Below, one piece after another: positions 45,060 through 53,830 of a DNA stretch of 64,000 nucleotides. The stretch's first letter is position 1. The number at the start of each line of letters is the position of its first letter. Below the pieces are notes generated by a model. It was not told the DNA's origin. It ran no database searches and saw nothing but the letters and a program-made list of their open reading frames with translations. The translations under genes and the position numbers were made by a program. Origin of the DNA: Bacteroidales bacterium. Lineage in GTDB: Bacteria; Bacteroidota; Bacteroidia; Bacteroidales; Tenuifilaceae. The DNA lies in NCBI GenBank assembly GCA_013141385.1, contig JABFRB010000022.1:182042-246041 (forward strand). Reading direction: 5' to 3'.

Positions 45060-45194
45060 TATCTTGATATTTTTAGACTACTTTTTTGAATCAGCAAATT
45101 TAACCGTTTTTTTCGATTTGCCAGAAGGTTAATCATTCTCAAATAGTATGCAAAAGCAAAAAGGGCACATTTTATTGCACCCAAAATGGAATTA

Positions 45195-45242
45195 CATGAC
45201 ATAAGCTGAAAATAATCTCTAATTTTATGCTATTATGTCATG
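45195..45242 (-). terminator. Hairpin after the ferritin gene
   Basis: CATGACATAA and TTATGTCATG form a perfect 10-bp stem with a 28-base loop, 17 bp after the ferritin stop on the minus strand. No strong T run follows, so its role as terminator is tentative. Confidence 0.45.
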
Positions 45243-45258
45243 ATTGTCGATAAAATAG

Positions 45259-45777
45259 TTATGCTTTAGGAGTAGCTGTAGGATCAACGAAAACTCGAAG
45301 TTTTAGTTCACGGTCTAAAAGCAGTAATCCATCCCCTTTACCCCCAACAAGGCGTAAATTATCAACTATGGCTTGTGCATTTGCTTCCTCTTCAACTTGT
45401 TCATCAACAAACCACTGTAACATACTTTTTGATGCATGATCTTTCTCTTCAATGGCAACATCCATTAAATTATTTATTAACGCAGTAACATGCTGTTCAT
45501 GCTTTTGTACCTCTTCGAAAGCTTGTAATGGATCATTCCATTTCTTTGGAACATCAGCAATTTGAGCAAGAATTGGGCTTCCTCCTCTTTCGATTAAATA
45601 ATCAAAAAATTTGAGTGAATGTGCAACCTCTTCCTGCCATTGAACTCGCATCCAGTTAGCAAAGCCACTTAATCCAATTGAAGCATAATAGGCTGACATG
45701 GATAGGTATAGATAAGCAGACCAAAGTTCAGCATTTATCTGCTTGTTAATTGTTTCCTCAACCTTTTTTGATATCAT
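45259..45777 (-). CDS. ftnA: Bacterial non-haem ferritin
   Basis: A 172-residue four-helix iron-storage protein that assembles into a 24-mer and oxidises Fe(II). The ferroxidase ligands are visible as Glu17 in INAELWSAYLYLSM and Glu50/His53 in WQEEVAHSLKF; the later glutamates lie in IEEKDHASKSMLQWFVDEQVEEE. The YLSMSAYYASIGLSGFANW block is a ferritin hallmark rather than of bacterioferritin or Dps. A TATTTTTG box lies upstream on the minus strand, without a well-placed -33 box. It stands alone between secA and dnaX. Confidence 0.95.
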   Translation of the reverse strand: MISKKVEETINKQINAELWSAYLYLSMSAYYASIGLSGFANWMRVQWQEEVAHSLKFFDYLIERGGSPILAQIADVPKKWNDPLQAFEEVQKHEQHVTALINNLMDVAIEEKDHASKSMLQWFVDEQVEEEANAQAIVDNLRLVGGKGDGLLLLDRELKLRVFVDPTATPKA

Positions 45778-46053
45778 ATCTTAATGAATTAGTTTTTAAT
45801 TTAATAAGTAAACAAAAATACTTAAAATATGCTCAAAAAAATATTTAATTAATTCAAGTTGTTAGTTATGGACAAAACGAAAGATTTAAGAACAAGGATT
45901 AACAAATTTTGATTTAAGAAGATATTTGAAATTTAATATCATATTTCTAAATATGAGTGTTTTGTTCATCTTTACTTCAAAAATCCTAAATCGTTAATCG
46001 ATATTCGTTAATCAATTCTTTAAAAGATTGTTATATGTAGCAACTAGGATTAA

Positions 46054-47772
46054 TTAGCTGAAATCGAGGTTAAGTTGCTGCTTTAGTTTTGCTAAGTTCG
46101 GATTTTTTTGAAGCATAAATTTGAACTTATCGTCTGAGGTGTAGAGCCTATTCTGAACTTGTTGCTCTTCAATAATTTCAACTATATTTAGCTGTTTATT
46201 TTTAAGTTGGTTACGGATATATTGTAATAGATCAGGTTTTATTTCAGAAAATAGATCAACCTGCAATTGACTTTCTAGAACAATTTCAATTTTATAATCA
46301 TCAATAAGGTGAGGTTGATATGATTGTAATATACTGCTATGGTTTGGTTTATCATCTTTTATCTGATTGGTAAATAATCGCCAACTATTAAGAAGATTTT
46401 CTTCAGATACTATCGGAACATCAGCATCAATAATATTATTACTACCGTATTCATCAGAAATAGGTTCAGCAATAATTTCTGAATTTTCTACTTTACTTTC
46501 AGAGGAAGTGCCATTTACGGCATTTTTTATTGAAAATGATTTGGGCGCAACTCTATTTACTTGAGGTTTAACTGGTGTTTCATTCAAAGATGAGCTAATT
46601 GGTTTCTTCGGTAAACTTTTCTTTACCTCAGGTTCAAGATGAACATCATCTACATCTTGGTTACTATCTTTTTTTTTTTCCTGATTAAGACCGCAAAGTT
46701 TAATCAGCATCAATTCAACATGAAGTCTTTGATTCGTGCTTTGCCGGAATGTTACATCGCATTGATTTGCTTGATCTAATGCGCTAATCAAAAAATCTGG
46801 TGGGCAAATAGCAGCCATGTTTTTATACCTCTCAGCTATTGCTGCTCCAACCTCCAATAAAGAGAGCGTTTGGCTATCCTTGCAAACCAGCAAATTTCGA
46901 ATGTGATTGCTTAATCCTGATACAAATTGTTGAGCATCAAAACCCTTTGATAAAAGTTCGTCAAAAATTCTTAATGAATCGGTGTAGTTCCCGCTATTAA
47001 AGTTCTCAGTCAATTTAAAGTAGTATTGATAGTCGAGAACATTTAAGTTTTCAATTACATTGTTGTAAGTAATATTATTATCGCTAAAACTTACTACCTG
47101 ATCAAATATAGATAATGCATCTCGCATTGCTCCATCGGCTTTTTGAGCAATGATGTTTAATGCCTCTACCTCATATTTAACTCCTTCATTTTTAGCAATA
47201 TGTTCTAAATAGGTAACAGTATCTTCAACCTTAATTCTATTAAAATCATATATCTGGCAGCGTGAAAGAATGGTAGGAAGTATTTTATGCTTCTCCGTTG
47301 TTGCCAATATAAATATGGCATGAGCGGGTGGTTCCTCAAGTGTCTTTAAAAAAGCATTAAATGCCGATTGGGATAGCATGTGCACCTCATCAATTATGTA
47401 CACACTATACTTACCAATTTGAGGAGGGATTCTTACCTGTTCTATCAGCTTACGAATACCCTCTACCGAGTTATTGGAGGCAGCATCAAGTTCGTGAATA
47501 TTAAATGAACGTGAAGAATTAAATGAAACACAACTTTCGCACTCGTTACAAGCTTCTATTTGAGGACTTTGATTTAAGCAGTTTATTGTTTTGGCAAAAA
47601 TTCTAGCACAAGTGGTCTTTCCAACACCTCTTGGACCACAAAACAGGTAGGCTTGAGCAAGATGTTTCCTCTGAATTGCATTTTTTAAAGTAGTAGCTAT
47701 TGATAGCTGCCCAACTACGCTATGGAAGTTAGATGGACGGTATTTCCTTGCAGATACAACAAAATTCTCCAT
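46054..47772 (-). CDS. dnaX: DNA polymerase III subunit gamma/tau
   Basis: A 572-residue clamp-loader subunit that opens the sliding clamp at primed sites and tethers polymerases. Walker A is FCGPRGVGKTTCARI, the zinc-binding cysteines are in CLNQSPQIEACNECESC, and Walker B is YIIDEVHMLS; SRCQIYDF is the sensor 1/SRC region. Clamp-loader domains I-III end near residue 362 (LMLIKLCGLN). Directly after, residues 365-368 (EKKK) are encoded by G followed by eleven A (complement of 46669-46679). A slip there would end translation within a few codons in either other frame and give a gamma-like short form. The C-terminal part is a low-complexity linker and a tau-like domain. Confidence 0.94.
   Translation of the reverse strand: MENFVVSARKYRPSNFHSVVGQLSIATTLKNAIQRKHLAQAYLFCGPRGVGKTTCARIFAKTINCLNQSPQIEACNECESCVSFNSSRSFNIHELDAASNNSVEGIRKLIEQVRIPPQIGKYSVYIIDEVHMLSQSAFNAFLKTLEEPPAHAIFILATTEKHKILPTILSRCQIYDFNRIKVEDTVTYLEHIAKNEGVKYEVEALNIIAQKADGAMRDALSIFDQVVSFSDNNITYNNVIENLNVLDYQYYFKLTENFNSGNYTDSLRIFDELLSKGFDAQQFVSGLSNHIRNLLVCKDSQTLSLLEVGAAIAERYKNMAAICPPDFLISALDQANQCDVTFRQSTNQRLHVELMLIKLCGLNQEKKKDSNQDVDDVHLEPEVKKSLPKKPISSSLNETPVKPQVNRVAPKSFSIKNAVNGTSSESKVENSEIIAEPISDEYGSNNIIDADVPIVSEENLLNSWRLFTNQIKDDKPNHSSILQSYQPHLIDDYKIEIVLESQLQVDLFSEIKPDLLQYIRNQLKNKQLNIVEIIEEQQVQNRLYTSDDKFKFMLQKNPNLAKLKQQLNLDFS
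46669..46679 (-). promoter_or_regulatory. A11 slippery run in dnaX
   Basis: Eleven A in a row on the coding strand, at codons 365-368. In the -1 frame the next codons are AGA TAG (stop at once); in the +1 frame a TAG follows after five codons. The position matches the end of clamp-loader domain III. In other bacteria dnaX gives a short gamma protein by ribosomal frameshifting (E. coli) or transcriptional slippage at an A run (Thermus). Programmed slippage here is inferred. Confidence 0.5.
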
Positions 47773-47925
47773 AATTAGTAATAATGCGCTTTTTTAAATG
47801 CGATTGAAGATGACAAAAATAGCTAAAATGATTTTAGGGACTTCAATAATAAAAAAATGATTATGTAGATTATTGTGTTATAAACAATTAAATTATCAAC
47901 AGGCGGCGGGTAAATAAATCAATTA

Positions 47926-50208
47926 TCAAAATAAATCAACTGAGATATTTTGAATAAATGCTGTATAGGTTATCTCCCTACCAATCTTTGTTTCAGAAAG
48001 AAGCATTAAAACAGGAATTTCTTTTCCACTTTTGGATGTAATATTAATCTCCCGACGCTGACCAACGATTTTCTGTTTCTGAGGATCAAGATATGCATCA
48101 AGAAATTCATCCTTTCCATCAATTTCATTAGGGAAAAGTAAGCGTATGTTTTGTCCAATAATGTAACTCTTGCTAACTTCAAATAATTGCTCAGCAGCAT
48201 TATTAAAGAAGTTAACAATTCCATCCTGATCAGTTATAACCACAGCATCAAGGAAACCCTCAAGTATCTTCTCATTTCTTATTTTAGCCTTTTCAATTTC
48301 TTTAAATTGATTTTTAACTTCCTCGCGAGCTTGGCGAAGTTTTCTGTTAAGTTCAACCTCATTCTGACGGAGTAAATCTTCTTGAACCATCAAGCGTTCA
48401 GTTTGTTCTTTAGTTTCTTTCTCCATCACTTTCTCCCGGGTAATATCATTGGCTATGAAAATAACCTTGGCAATCTCTTCATACATATCTTTTACAACAG
48501 AGAAAGTAACTCTAAACCAACGCTTTTCATCTGCTTTTGTTAAGAATTTTATGGGTCCCTCAAAAGAAATGCCATGGGTAAGATCATCCCATATCCTTTC
48601 AAGGTTTTTACGATCGTTTTCCGCCACAAAATCATAAATAGATTTTGTTTTGGCTTCATGAAAATTATATCCGGTAGTTGCTAAAAATTTCTCGTTAGCG
48701 TCTAGTAACTCACCTGTTGGAGAGAATTCGCTTTTTATGCTAGAAATGTTAAGTGCGTTTATTTGTCCCTCAAAATCTAGACTTTGTTTCTTTTGATCTG
48801 TAGTATCTATAGCAAGGAATAGCACCTTCTCAACTCCTCCAAACTGATTTCGAACACATGTATAAGTTGCAATTGTCCATAGATCTTTACCACTTCTGGT
48901 AACATGTTTCATATCTCCTTCAAAATGTTTACCTCCTTTAGCAAGATTTTTCCAAAGATCATCAAACCAAAGTCTATCCTTCTTATTGATAAACATATAT
49001 ATATGCTTTCCCTCAACTTCGCTATTACTACTGTATTCAAGTTTGTTAAGAAAACGAGTATTTGCGTATAGTAATGTTCCATTAACATCATACTCTGCTC
49101 GAATAAGAGTATGGTTAACTGAGTTGGTAAAACTTATAAATTTTTCCGCTTGCCGAGATGCTTCCTCCTGAGTGGCTTGTAACTCTTCCATATTTTGCCG
49201 CATTTGCTCCTCCTGAGCCGCAAGAATTTCAGATTGGTTCTGTGATTCACGCAAAAGTTTGGAAGTTCTAATATTGATCTTTACAGTTGCTATAGTTGAT
49301 GCAATACTTTCAGCAACCTTTTCAATAAAATCTATCTGATATTTTTCAAAAACATTAAAAGTAGCTATCTCTAATACACCATGAATCTCGTCGCGAACTT
49401 TTAAAGGAACAACTAGTAAACATTTAGGGTTTGCCCTACCAAGACCCGAAGTAATATTCAGATAACTATCTGGTACTTTTTTAAGAAAAATAGTTTGAGC
49501 CTCTAATGCACAGGTTCCTACAATCCCTTCCCCCCACTCTACTCGTTGATCTGCGAATTTTCTACGTTCATAAGCATAACATGCTGTTTGTAAAAAATGC
49601 TTATCACCAGGATCATTATCCTCTAATAGGTAGAATCCACCCTGATTAGCATCAATATATTTTACTAAATTACTAATGACTTGATAGGATAATTCTTCCA
49701 TATTATCATTATCCGAACGAAGAATTTCACCGAATTTGGCCATTCCCTCTGCGATCCAATTTCTCTGTTCATCCTCATTCCTTCTAGTAATTTCCTCCTG
49801 TTTGCTTACTTTAAGGTTATCTCTTAGGTTAACAATGGATTTTCCAAGAATATCAGATTCATCAAGAACGTAATCAGCATCGATATCACCTCCCCTTAAT
49901 TTCTCAACAAAACGGTAGAGTTTTCGCTGGCGAGAAAGTTCAGTTTCTAAGTTATCGTTTAGTTCGGTTTGAACAATTGAAACATATCGGACAAAATAGT
50001 ATGAAATAGTAGCAAATAAAAAAGGTAATAGATCTAAAAAGTATAATATTGGCGCTACCCTATGCAGTTCTAAAACACCTGGTAAGGTTAAAGCTATTTT
50101 ATATATAAGTGCTTCAATTAAAAAAATAAAAAACAATAGAAAAAGTCCAACAAAAACCCCGATCAGGGTATATCTAAACACAAATGATTTTGAGTATTTA
50201 CGATCCAT
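47926..50208 (-). CDS. Membrane GAF-multi-PAS sensor without output domain
   Basis: A 760-residue protein, last in the chemosensory cluster. Two TM helices lie near the N-terminus (residues 10-35 and 46-70). A short coiled segment and a GAF domain follow (about 165-310, with GEGIVGTCALEAQTIFLKK and CLLVVPLKVRDEIHGVLEIATF), then a coiled coil (EEQMRQNMEELQATQEE) and three PAS domains (about 355-470, 485-600 and 655-760). No histidine-kinase, GGDEF, EAL or receptor hairpin is present. Its last residues are ISVDLF, a tail that resembles two other proteins of the cluster. It may sense a ligand or redox state and signal by contact. It is 186 bp after cheB, so it could have its own promoter. Confidence 0.85.
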   Translation of the reverse strand: MDRKYSKSFVFRYTLIGVFVGLFLLFFIFLIEALIYKIALTLPGVLELHRVAPILYFLDLLPFLFATISYYFVRYVSIVQTELNDNLETELSRQRKLYRFVEKLRGGDIDADYVLDESDILGKSIVNLRDNLKVSKQEEITRRNEDEQRNWIAEGMAKFGEILRSDNDNMEELSYQVISNLVKYIDANQGGFYLLEDNDPGDKHFLQTACYAYERRKFADQRVEWGEGIVGTCALEAQTIFLKKVPDSYLNITSGLGRANPKCLLVVPLKVRDEIHGVLEIATFNVFEKYQIDFIEKVAESIASTIATVKINIRTSKLLRESQNQSEILAAQEEQMRQNMEELQATQEEASRQAEKFISFTNSVNHTLIRAEYDVNGTLLYANTRFLNKLEYSSNSEVEGKHIYMFINKKDRLWFDDLWKNLAKGGKHFEGDMKHVTRSGKDLWTIATYTCVRNQFGGVEKVLFLAIDTTDQKKQSLDFEGQINALNISSIKSEFSPTGELLDANEKFLATTGYNFHEAKTKSIYDFVAENDRKNLERIWDDLTHGISFEGPIKFLTKADEKRWFRVTFSVVKDMYEEIAKVIFIANDITREKVMEKETKEQTERLMVQEDLLRQNEVELNRKLRQAREEVKNQFKEIEKAKIRNEKILEGFLDAVVITDQDGIVNFFNNAAEQLFEVSKSYIIGQNIRLLFPNEIDGKDEFLDAYLDPQKQKIVGQRREINITSKSGKEIPVLMLLSETKIGREITYTAFIQNISVDLF

Positions 50209-50394
50209 AATAGTCGAAAATTTGACTAAAAATAGATAATTTTTGATTCTAATGATACGTTGCGATTCTTTTTTTTAAAAGAATCAAATATTTTCAATTC
50301 AATAATATTTATATCGACCTAGTATTTAAACAGATGGCAGGTTTTATAAAAGGGTAAAAGGTGATATCGACTTTTTGGAATATGTTTAAACAAT

Positions 50395-51468
50395 TTACCA
50401 GCTTGGTTTTAAAATAAAAGGTGCAATACTTTCTAAGGGTAGAATCTTATCTACTACACCCAATTTTATGGCTTCTTTCGGCATTCCAAATACAATACAA
50501 CTATTTTCATCCTGTGCAATCGTTTTGGCGCCTGCATTTTTCATTTCCAGCAAACCTCTTGCCCCATCATCTCCCATACCTGTCATAATAATCCCAATGG
50601 CATTTGCACCAGCATACTTTGCAGTACTTCTGAAAAGAACATCAACAGATGGGCGGTGACGATTCACCAAAGGACCCTCTTGTACTTCAACAAAGTACCT
50701 AGCTCCGCTTCGCTTTAAAAGTGTATGATAATTACCAGGTGCAATAAGCGCATGCCCTGGTAGAACAGCATCCCCGTTTTTTGCTTCTGCTACAGTAATT
50801 TTACATATTTCATTTAACCGATCTGCGAATGATTTTGTAAATTTTTCAGGCATATGCTGTACTATTACAACTCCAGGGCAATTAATCGGTAAGGCTTGTA
50901 AAAATGTAGTTAACGCTTCAGTTCCACCTGTTGATGCTCCAACTGCTATAACTATTTCAGTGGTTTTTAGCATACTATTAGCACTAACCAGTGGGGATAA
51001 GATAACATCTGCTGATAATTTCGGTTGTACATCAGGGACATCGGTAATTTTTCTTCTCCTGATTTTTGAATTTGCTGCTGCCTTTATGGCATCACAAATC
51101 CGAATTTGCGATTCTTCAATGAACTGTTTTGTGTTCATCTGAGGTTTTGTAATGATCTCAAGAGCACCATACTCCAAAGCTCGTATCCCTGTTTGGGTTC
51201 CAGCCTCAGTTAAACTTGAGATAATTACTACAGGTATTGGATGTTGAGACATTATTTTTTTCAGAAAAGTCAAACCATCCATTCGAGGCATTTCTACATC
51301 TAAGGTTATTACATCCGGAACTTCTTCGGCTATTTTTTTCGCAGCATAAAAAGGATCTGGTGCAGTTCCTAGCACCTCCAACATAGGATCTGTAGCTATA
51401 ATTTGAGATAAACTCTGCCTTACAACAGCAGAATCATCAACTATCAATACTCTAATTTTTTTTGACAT
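50395..51468 (-). CDS. cheB: Chemotaxis response regulator protein-glutamate methylesterase CheB
   Basis: A 357-residue protein with an N-terminal receiver (phospho-acceptor Asp57 in [12 protein letters not shown]) and a C-terminal methylesterase. The catalytic triad is Ser179 in [12 protein letters not shown], His205 in IVQHMPEKF and Asp300 in [12 protein letters not shown]. It removes methyl groups from receptors, or deamidates them, once phosphorylated by CheA. The gene follows cheD by 19 bp. Its presence implies methylated receptors, though none is encoded here. Confidence 0.95.
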   Translation of the reverse strand: MSKKIRVLIVDDSAVVRQSLSQIIATDPMLEVLGTAPDPFYAAKKIAEEVPDVITLDVEMPRMDGLTFLKKIMSQHPIPVVIISSLTEAGTQTGIRALEYGALEIITKPQMNTKQFIEESQIRICDAIKAAANSKIRRRKITDVPDVQPKLSADVILSPLVSANSMLKTTEIVIAVGASTGGTEALTTFLQALPINCPGVVIVQHMPEKFTKSFADRLNEICKITVAEAKNGDAVLPGHALIAPGNYHTLLKRSGARYFVEVQEGPLVNRHRPSVDVLFRSTAKYAGANAIGIIMTGMGDDGARGLLEMKNAGAKTIAQDENSCIVFGMPKEAIKLGVVDKILPLESIAPFILKPSW

Positions 51469-51487
51469 CTACTTAAAGTATATGTGG

Positions 51488-51973
51488 TTAAACCAGATTA
51501 TTTTTACAAGCATCTTTATTAATAAAGCGTTGTTTTACTTCCCCAGTAAAAGAATCAAACTCAATTTTACGTCCGAGTTTACCGCCAACGCTTTTAGCTA
51601 CTATGGGAATCTTAAATTCGCCAAGCATTTCATACGCTATAGCAATATTTCTAGACCCAATATTAAAAACTTTTATACTTGATTCAATCACTTCTGCTCC
51701 ACCAAATACTTTAGCAATTAGGTTACTTTTTTGTGAACCAAGAGAAAGCATTTTATCAACCAATTTTTCTGCAGCGATATTGCCATACTTTGGGCTAGCA
51801 AGACCTTGACCATTCCATAAAGGTAGCATAAAATGGTTTATGCCTCCTATTTTGAGGATGGGATCATATAGACATATTGCAACACATGAACCTAATATTG
51901 TATTAACATTTGTAGGTGTACGGCTTGCGTATAATGTTGATGGATAAAGAAAATATTGTTGAATTTCAATCAT
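51488..51973 (-). CDS. cheD: Chemoreceptor glutamine deamidase CheD
   Basis: A 161-residue CheD. TILGSCVAICLYD carries the catalytic Cys30 and GGINHFMLP the His47. GGAEVI (residues about 91-96) and the RNIAIAYEML stretch are typical. CheD deamidates Gln in chemoreceptors and in some species assists CheC. No CheC is encoded here. It lies 10 bp after the histidine-kinase-like gene and 19 bp before cheB, in the same operon. Confidence 0.93.
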   Translation of the reverse strand: MIEIQQYFLYPSTLYASRTPTNVNTILGSCVAICLYDPILKIGGINHFMLPLWNGQGLASPKYGNIAAEKLVDKMLSLGSQKSNLIAKVFGGAEVIESSIKVFNIGSRNIAIAYEMLGEFKIPIVAKSVGGKLGRKIEFDSFTGEVKQRFINKDACKNNLV

Positions 51974-51983
51974 TTACTAATTT

Positions 51984-52883
51984 CTAAAACTCTTCAACAT
52001 CACTAAAAAAAGTCTCGTTTGCATCGGAAGCAAAACCTTCAGATCGAGCATCTGATTCAGGTATTACAATCGTAAAGCAAGCTCCTTTCTCAATTTCGCT
52101 ATCAACCTCAATTCGACCTTTAAGCATATCTATTAAAGCCTTAGAAACAGATAATCCAAGTCCATGTCCCCTATTTATGGAGTTAATCCCTGAATCGAGA
52201 CGATTGAAACGATCAAAGATTATGGCATGATTTTCTTTTGAAATTCCGATACCATAATCCTTTACATATATTTTCAGATCATTTTCTGCTACCCAAATTT
52301 TGATGTCTATTTGATTATTCTCAAAACTAAAGTTGATTGCATTCCGGGTTAAATTTGAAAGTATAAGCTTCAATTTCTCTGGATCGGTTTTAAATACAAA
52401 ACTTTTAGTTTCATCTGGTCCTTCTTGGTGTTGAACTTTAAAAATCAACTTTTTTTTCTTTGCCTCATATTTAAATGATTCTAAAACACTATCTAAAAGG
52501 TTATTAACATCTACAGTAAAAATTTCCGGGTAAATATCACCAGCTTCAATCTTTGCCGCAACAAATATGTTTCGGAATTGAAAATCGAGGCTAAAAGCTT
52601 CCTCATGAATGAGTGCAATCATCGAAAAAACTCTTTTCCAATTCTCTTTATCAACAGAAAGAATTGCTTTAGACAATCCAAGAATTGAGGTGAAAGGATT
52701 AATAATCTCGTTGGTTATGTTTGAAACAAAGTGACTTTTTAGCGATTCTGACTCTTCAAGCTTTTTATTTACCTGAATTAGCTCTTCGTTAAGGTTTTTT
52801 AAATCCTCGAGAGCTTTTTTATTTTCCTCAAATCGCTGCTTAAGTTCAGCCAATAACTCACTGTCGGATAGTTGATTAGTCAT
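51984..52883 (-). CDS. Histidine-kinase-like ATPase lacking the phospho-acceptor His
   Basis: A 299-residue cytosolic protein. Residues 8-48 are a coiled coil. The dimerisation helix reads HFVSNITNEIINPFTSILG, which aligns with the usual NMSHEIRTPL motif, but Asn58 (codon AAC) replaces the phospho-acceptor His. The ATP-binding domain is complete: N box LTRNAINFS, G1 box DYGIGIS, F box FDRFNRL and G2 box RGHGLGLS. So it can probably bind ATP but cannot autophosphorylate in the standard way. No PAS, receiver or TM is present. The C-terminus is SDVEEF, similar to two other proteins of the cluster. It lies between cheR and cheD, so it belongs to the chemosensory pathway, perhaps as a scaffold or regulator of CheA. 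Confidence 0.85.
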   Translation of the reverse strand: MTNQLSDSELLAELKQRFEENKKALEDLKNLNEELIQVNKKLEESESLKSHFVSNITNEIINPFTSILGLSKAILSVDKENWKRVFSMIALIHEEAFSLDFQFRNIFVAAKIEAGDIYPEIFTVDVNNLLDSVLESFKYEAKKKKLIFKVQHQEGPDETKSFVFKTDPEKLKLILSNLTRNAINFSFENNQIDIKIWVAENDLKIYVKDYGIGISKENHAIIFDRFNRLDSGINSINRGHGLGLSVSKALIDMLKGRIEVDSEIEKGACFTIVIPESDARSEGFASDANETFFSDVEEF

Positions 52884-52932
52884 GATCTTAGTTTTGTTTA
52901 ACTATCTAATAACCTGTCATTTAATAATGTAA

Positions 52933-53790
52933 CTAGATCTTTTGAAATATAGTTGGCTTAATCTGTTTTAAAGGAACTTTCATATTCAAAATAGACTCTG
53001 AATGCCCAAGAAAAAAATATCCACCTTGATTAATCTTTAGACATATTTTATTAATAACTTTCTCCTGAGTTTCACGATCAAAGTATATTAGTACATTCCT
53101 GCAAAAAACTACGTCAAATTTATCTTTCAAATTATAGTAATCGTCCATAAAGTTTAGTCGTTCAAAATGAACCTTGCCTCTTAAATGGGGCGAAATTTTT
53201 ACAGTTGGACTTATACGTTCTTTACTACGAAGTAGGTATTTTTGTTTTAAAGAATACGGAATACAAGCTACTCTATCCTCTTTATAGATAGCATTTGCTG
53301 CTTTCTGAAGAATTTTTGTTGAAATATCTGTTCCCAAAATTGAGAAATCAAAAGTTGGATTCTTTTCTAAGAATTCACATATAACAATTGCAATAGTATA
53401 AGGTTCTTCACCGCTAGAACATCCTGCGCTCCAAATTTTGATATTCCTATTAATCTTTAAATTACTTACATACTCCGGAAGAATTGTTGATGTGAGAAAA
53501 TCAAAATGAGTTGGCTCCCTAAAAAAATCTGTTTTGTTTGTGCTTACCACATCAAGCATGTGGATTATTTCATTATTTGAGCCCTCCTTACTAAAAACAT
53601 AATTACAATAATCTTTGAAAGAATTAATTCTCAATTCTTTCAATCTTTTCTGAAGTCTACTCTGAAGCATTACCTTTTTAATAGGTGGCATCTTGATACC
53701 ACTTTCATGGTAAATGAAACTACTCAACCTATTAAAGTCTTCTAGAGTTAGCTCTGCTTTATATATATCATTTAGCAATGGTTCAACCAT
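52933..53790 (-). CDS. cheR: Chemotaxis protein methyltransferase CheR
   Basis: A 285-residue AdoMet-dependent methyltransferase that methylates Glu side chains of chemoreceptors. Helical N-terminal domain with TNKTDFFREPTHFDFL (residues about 84-99), then the AdoMet-binding WSAGCSSGEEPYTIA (residues 120-134) and the CheR-typical FDVVFCRNVLIYFDRETQ. No TPR extension. It lies 40 bp after the outer-membrane barrel gene and 49 bp before the kinase-like gene. Confidence 0.95.
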   Translation of the reverse strand: MVEPLLNDIYKAELTLEDFNRLSSFIYHESGIKMPPIKKVMLQSRLQKRLKELRINSFKDYCNYVFSKEGSNNEIIHMLDVVSTNKTDFFREPTHFDFLTSTILPEYVSNLKINRNIKIWSAGCSSGEEPYTIAIVICEFLEKNPTFDFSILGTDISTKILQKAANAIYKEDRVACIPYSLKQKYLLRSKERISPTVKISPHLRGKVHFERLNFMDDYYNLKDKFDVVFCRNVLIYFDRETQEKVINKICLKINQGGYFFLGHSESILNMKVPLKQIKPTIFQKI

Positions 53791-53830
53791 CTAGGAAATA
53801 ATTCTTAAAAATGACAATCACTAAAAAAAA

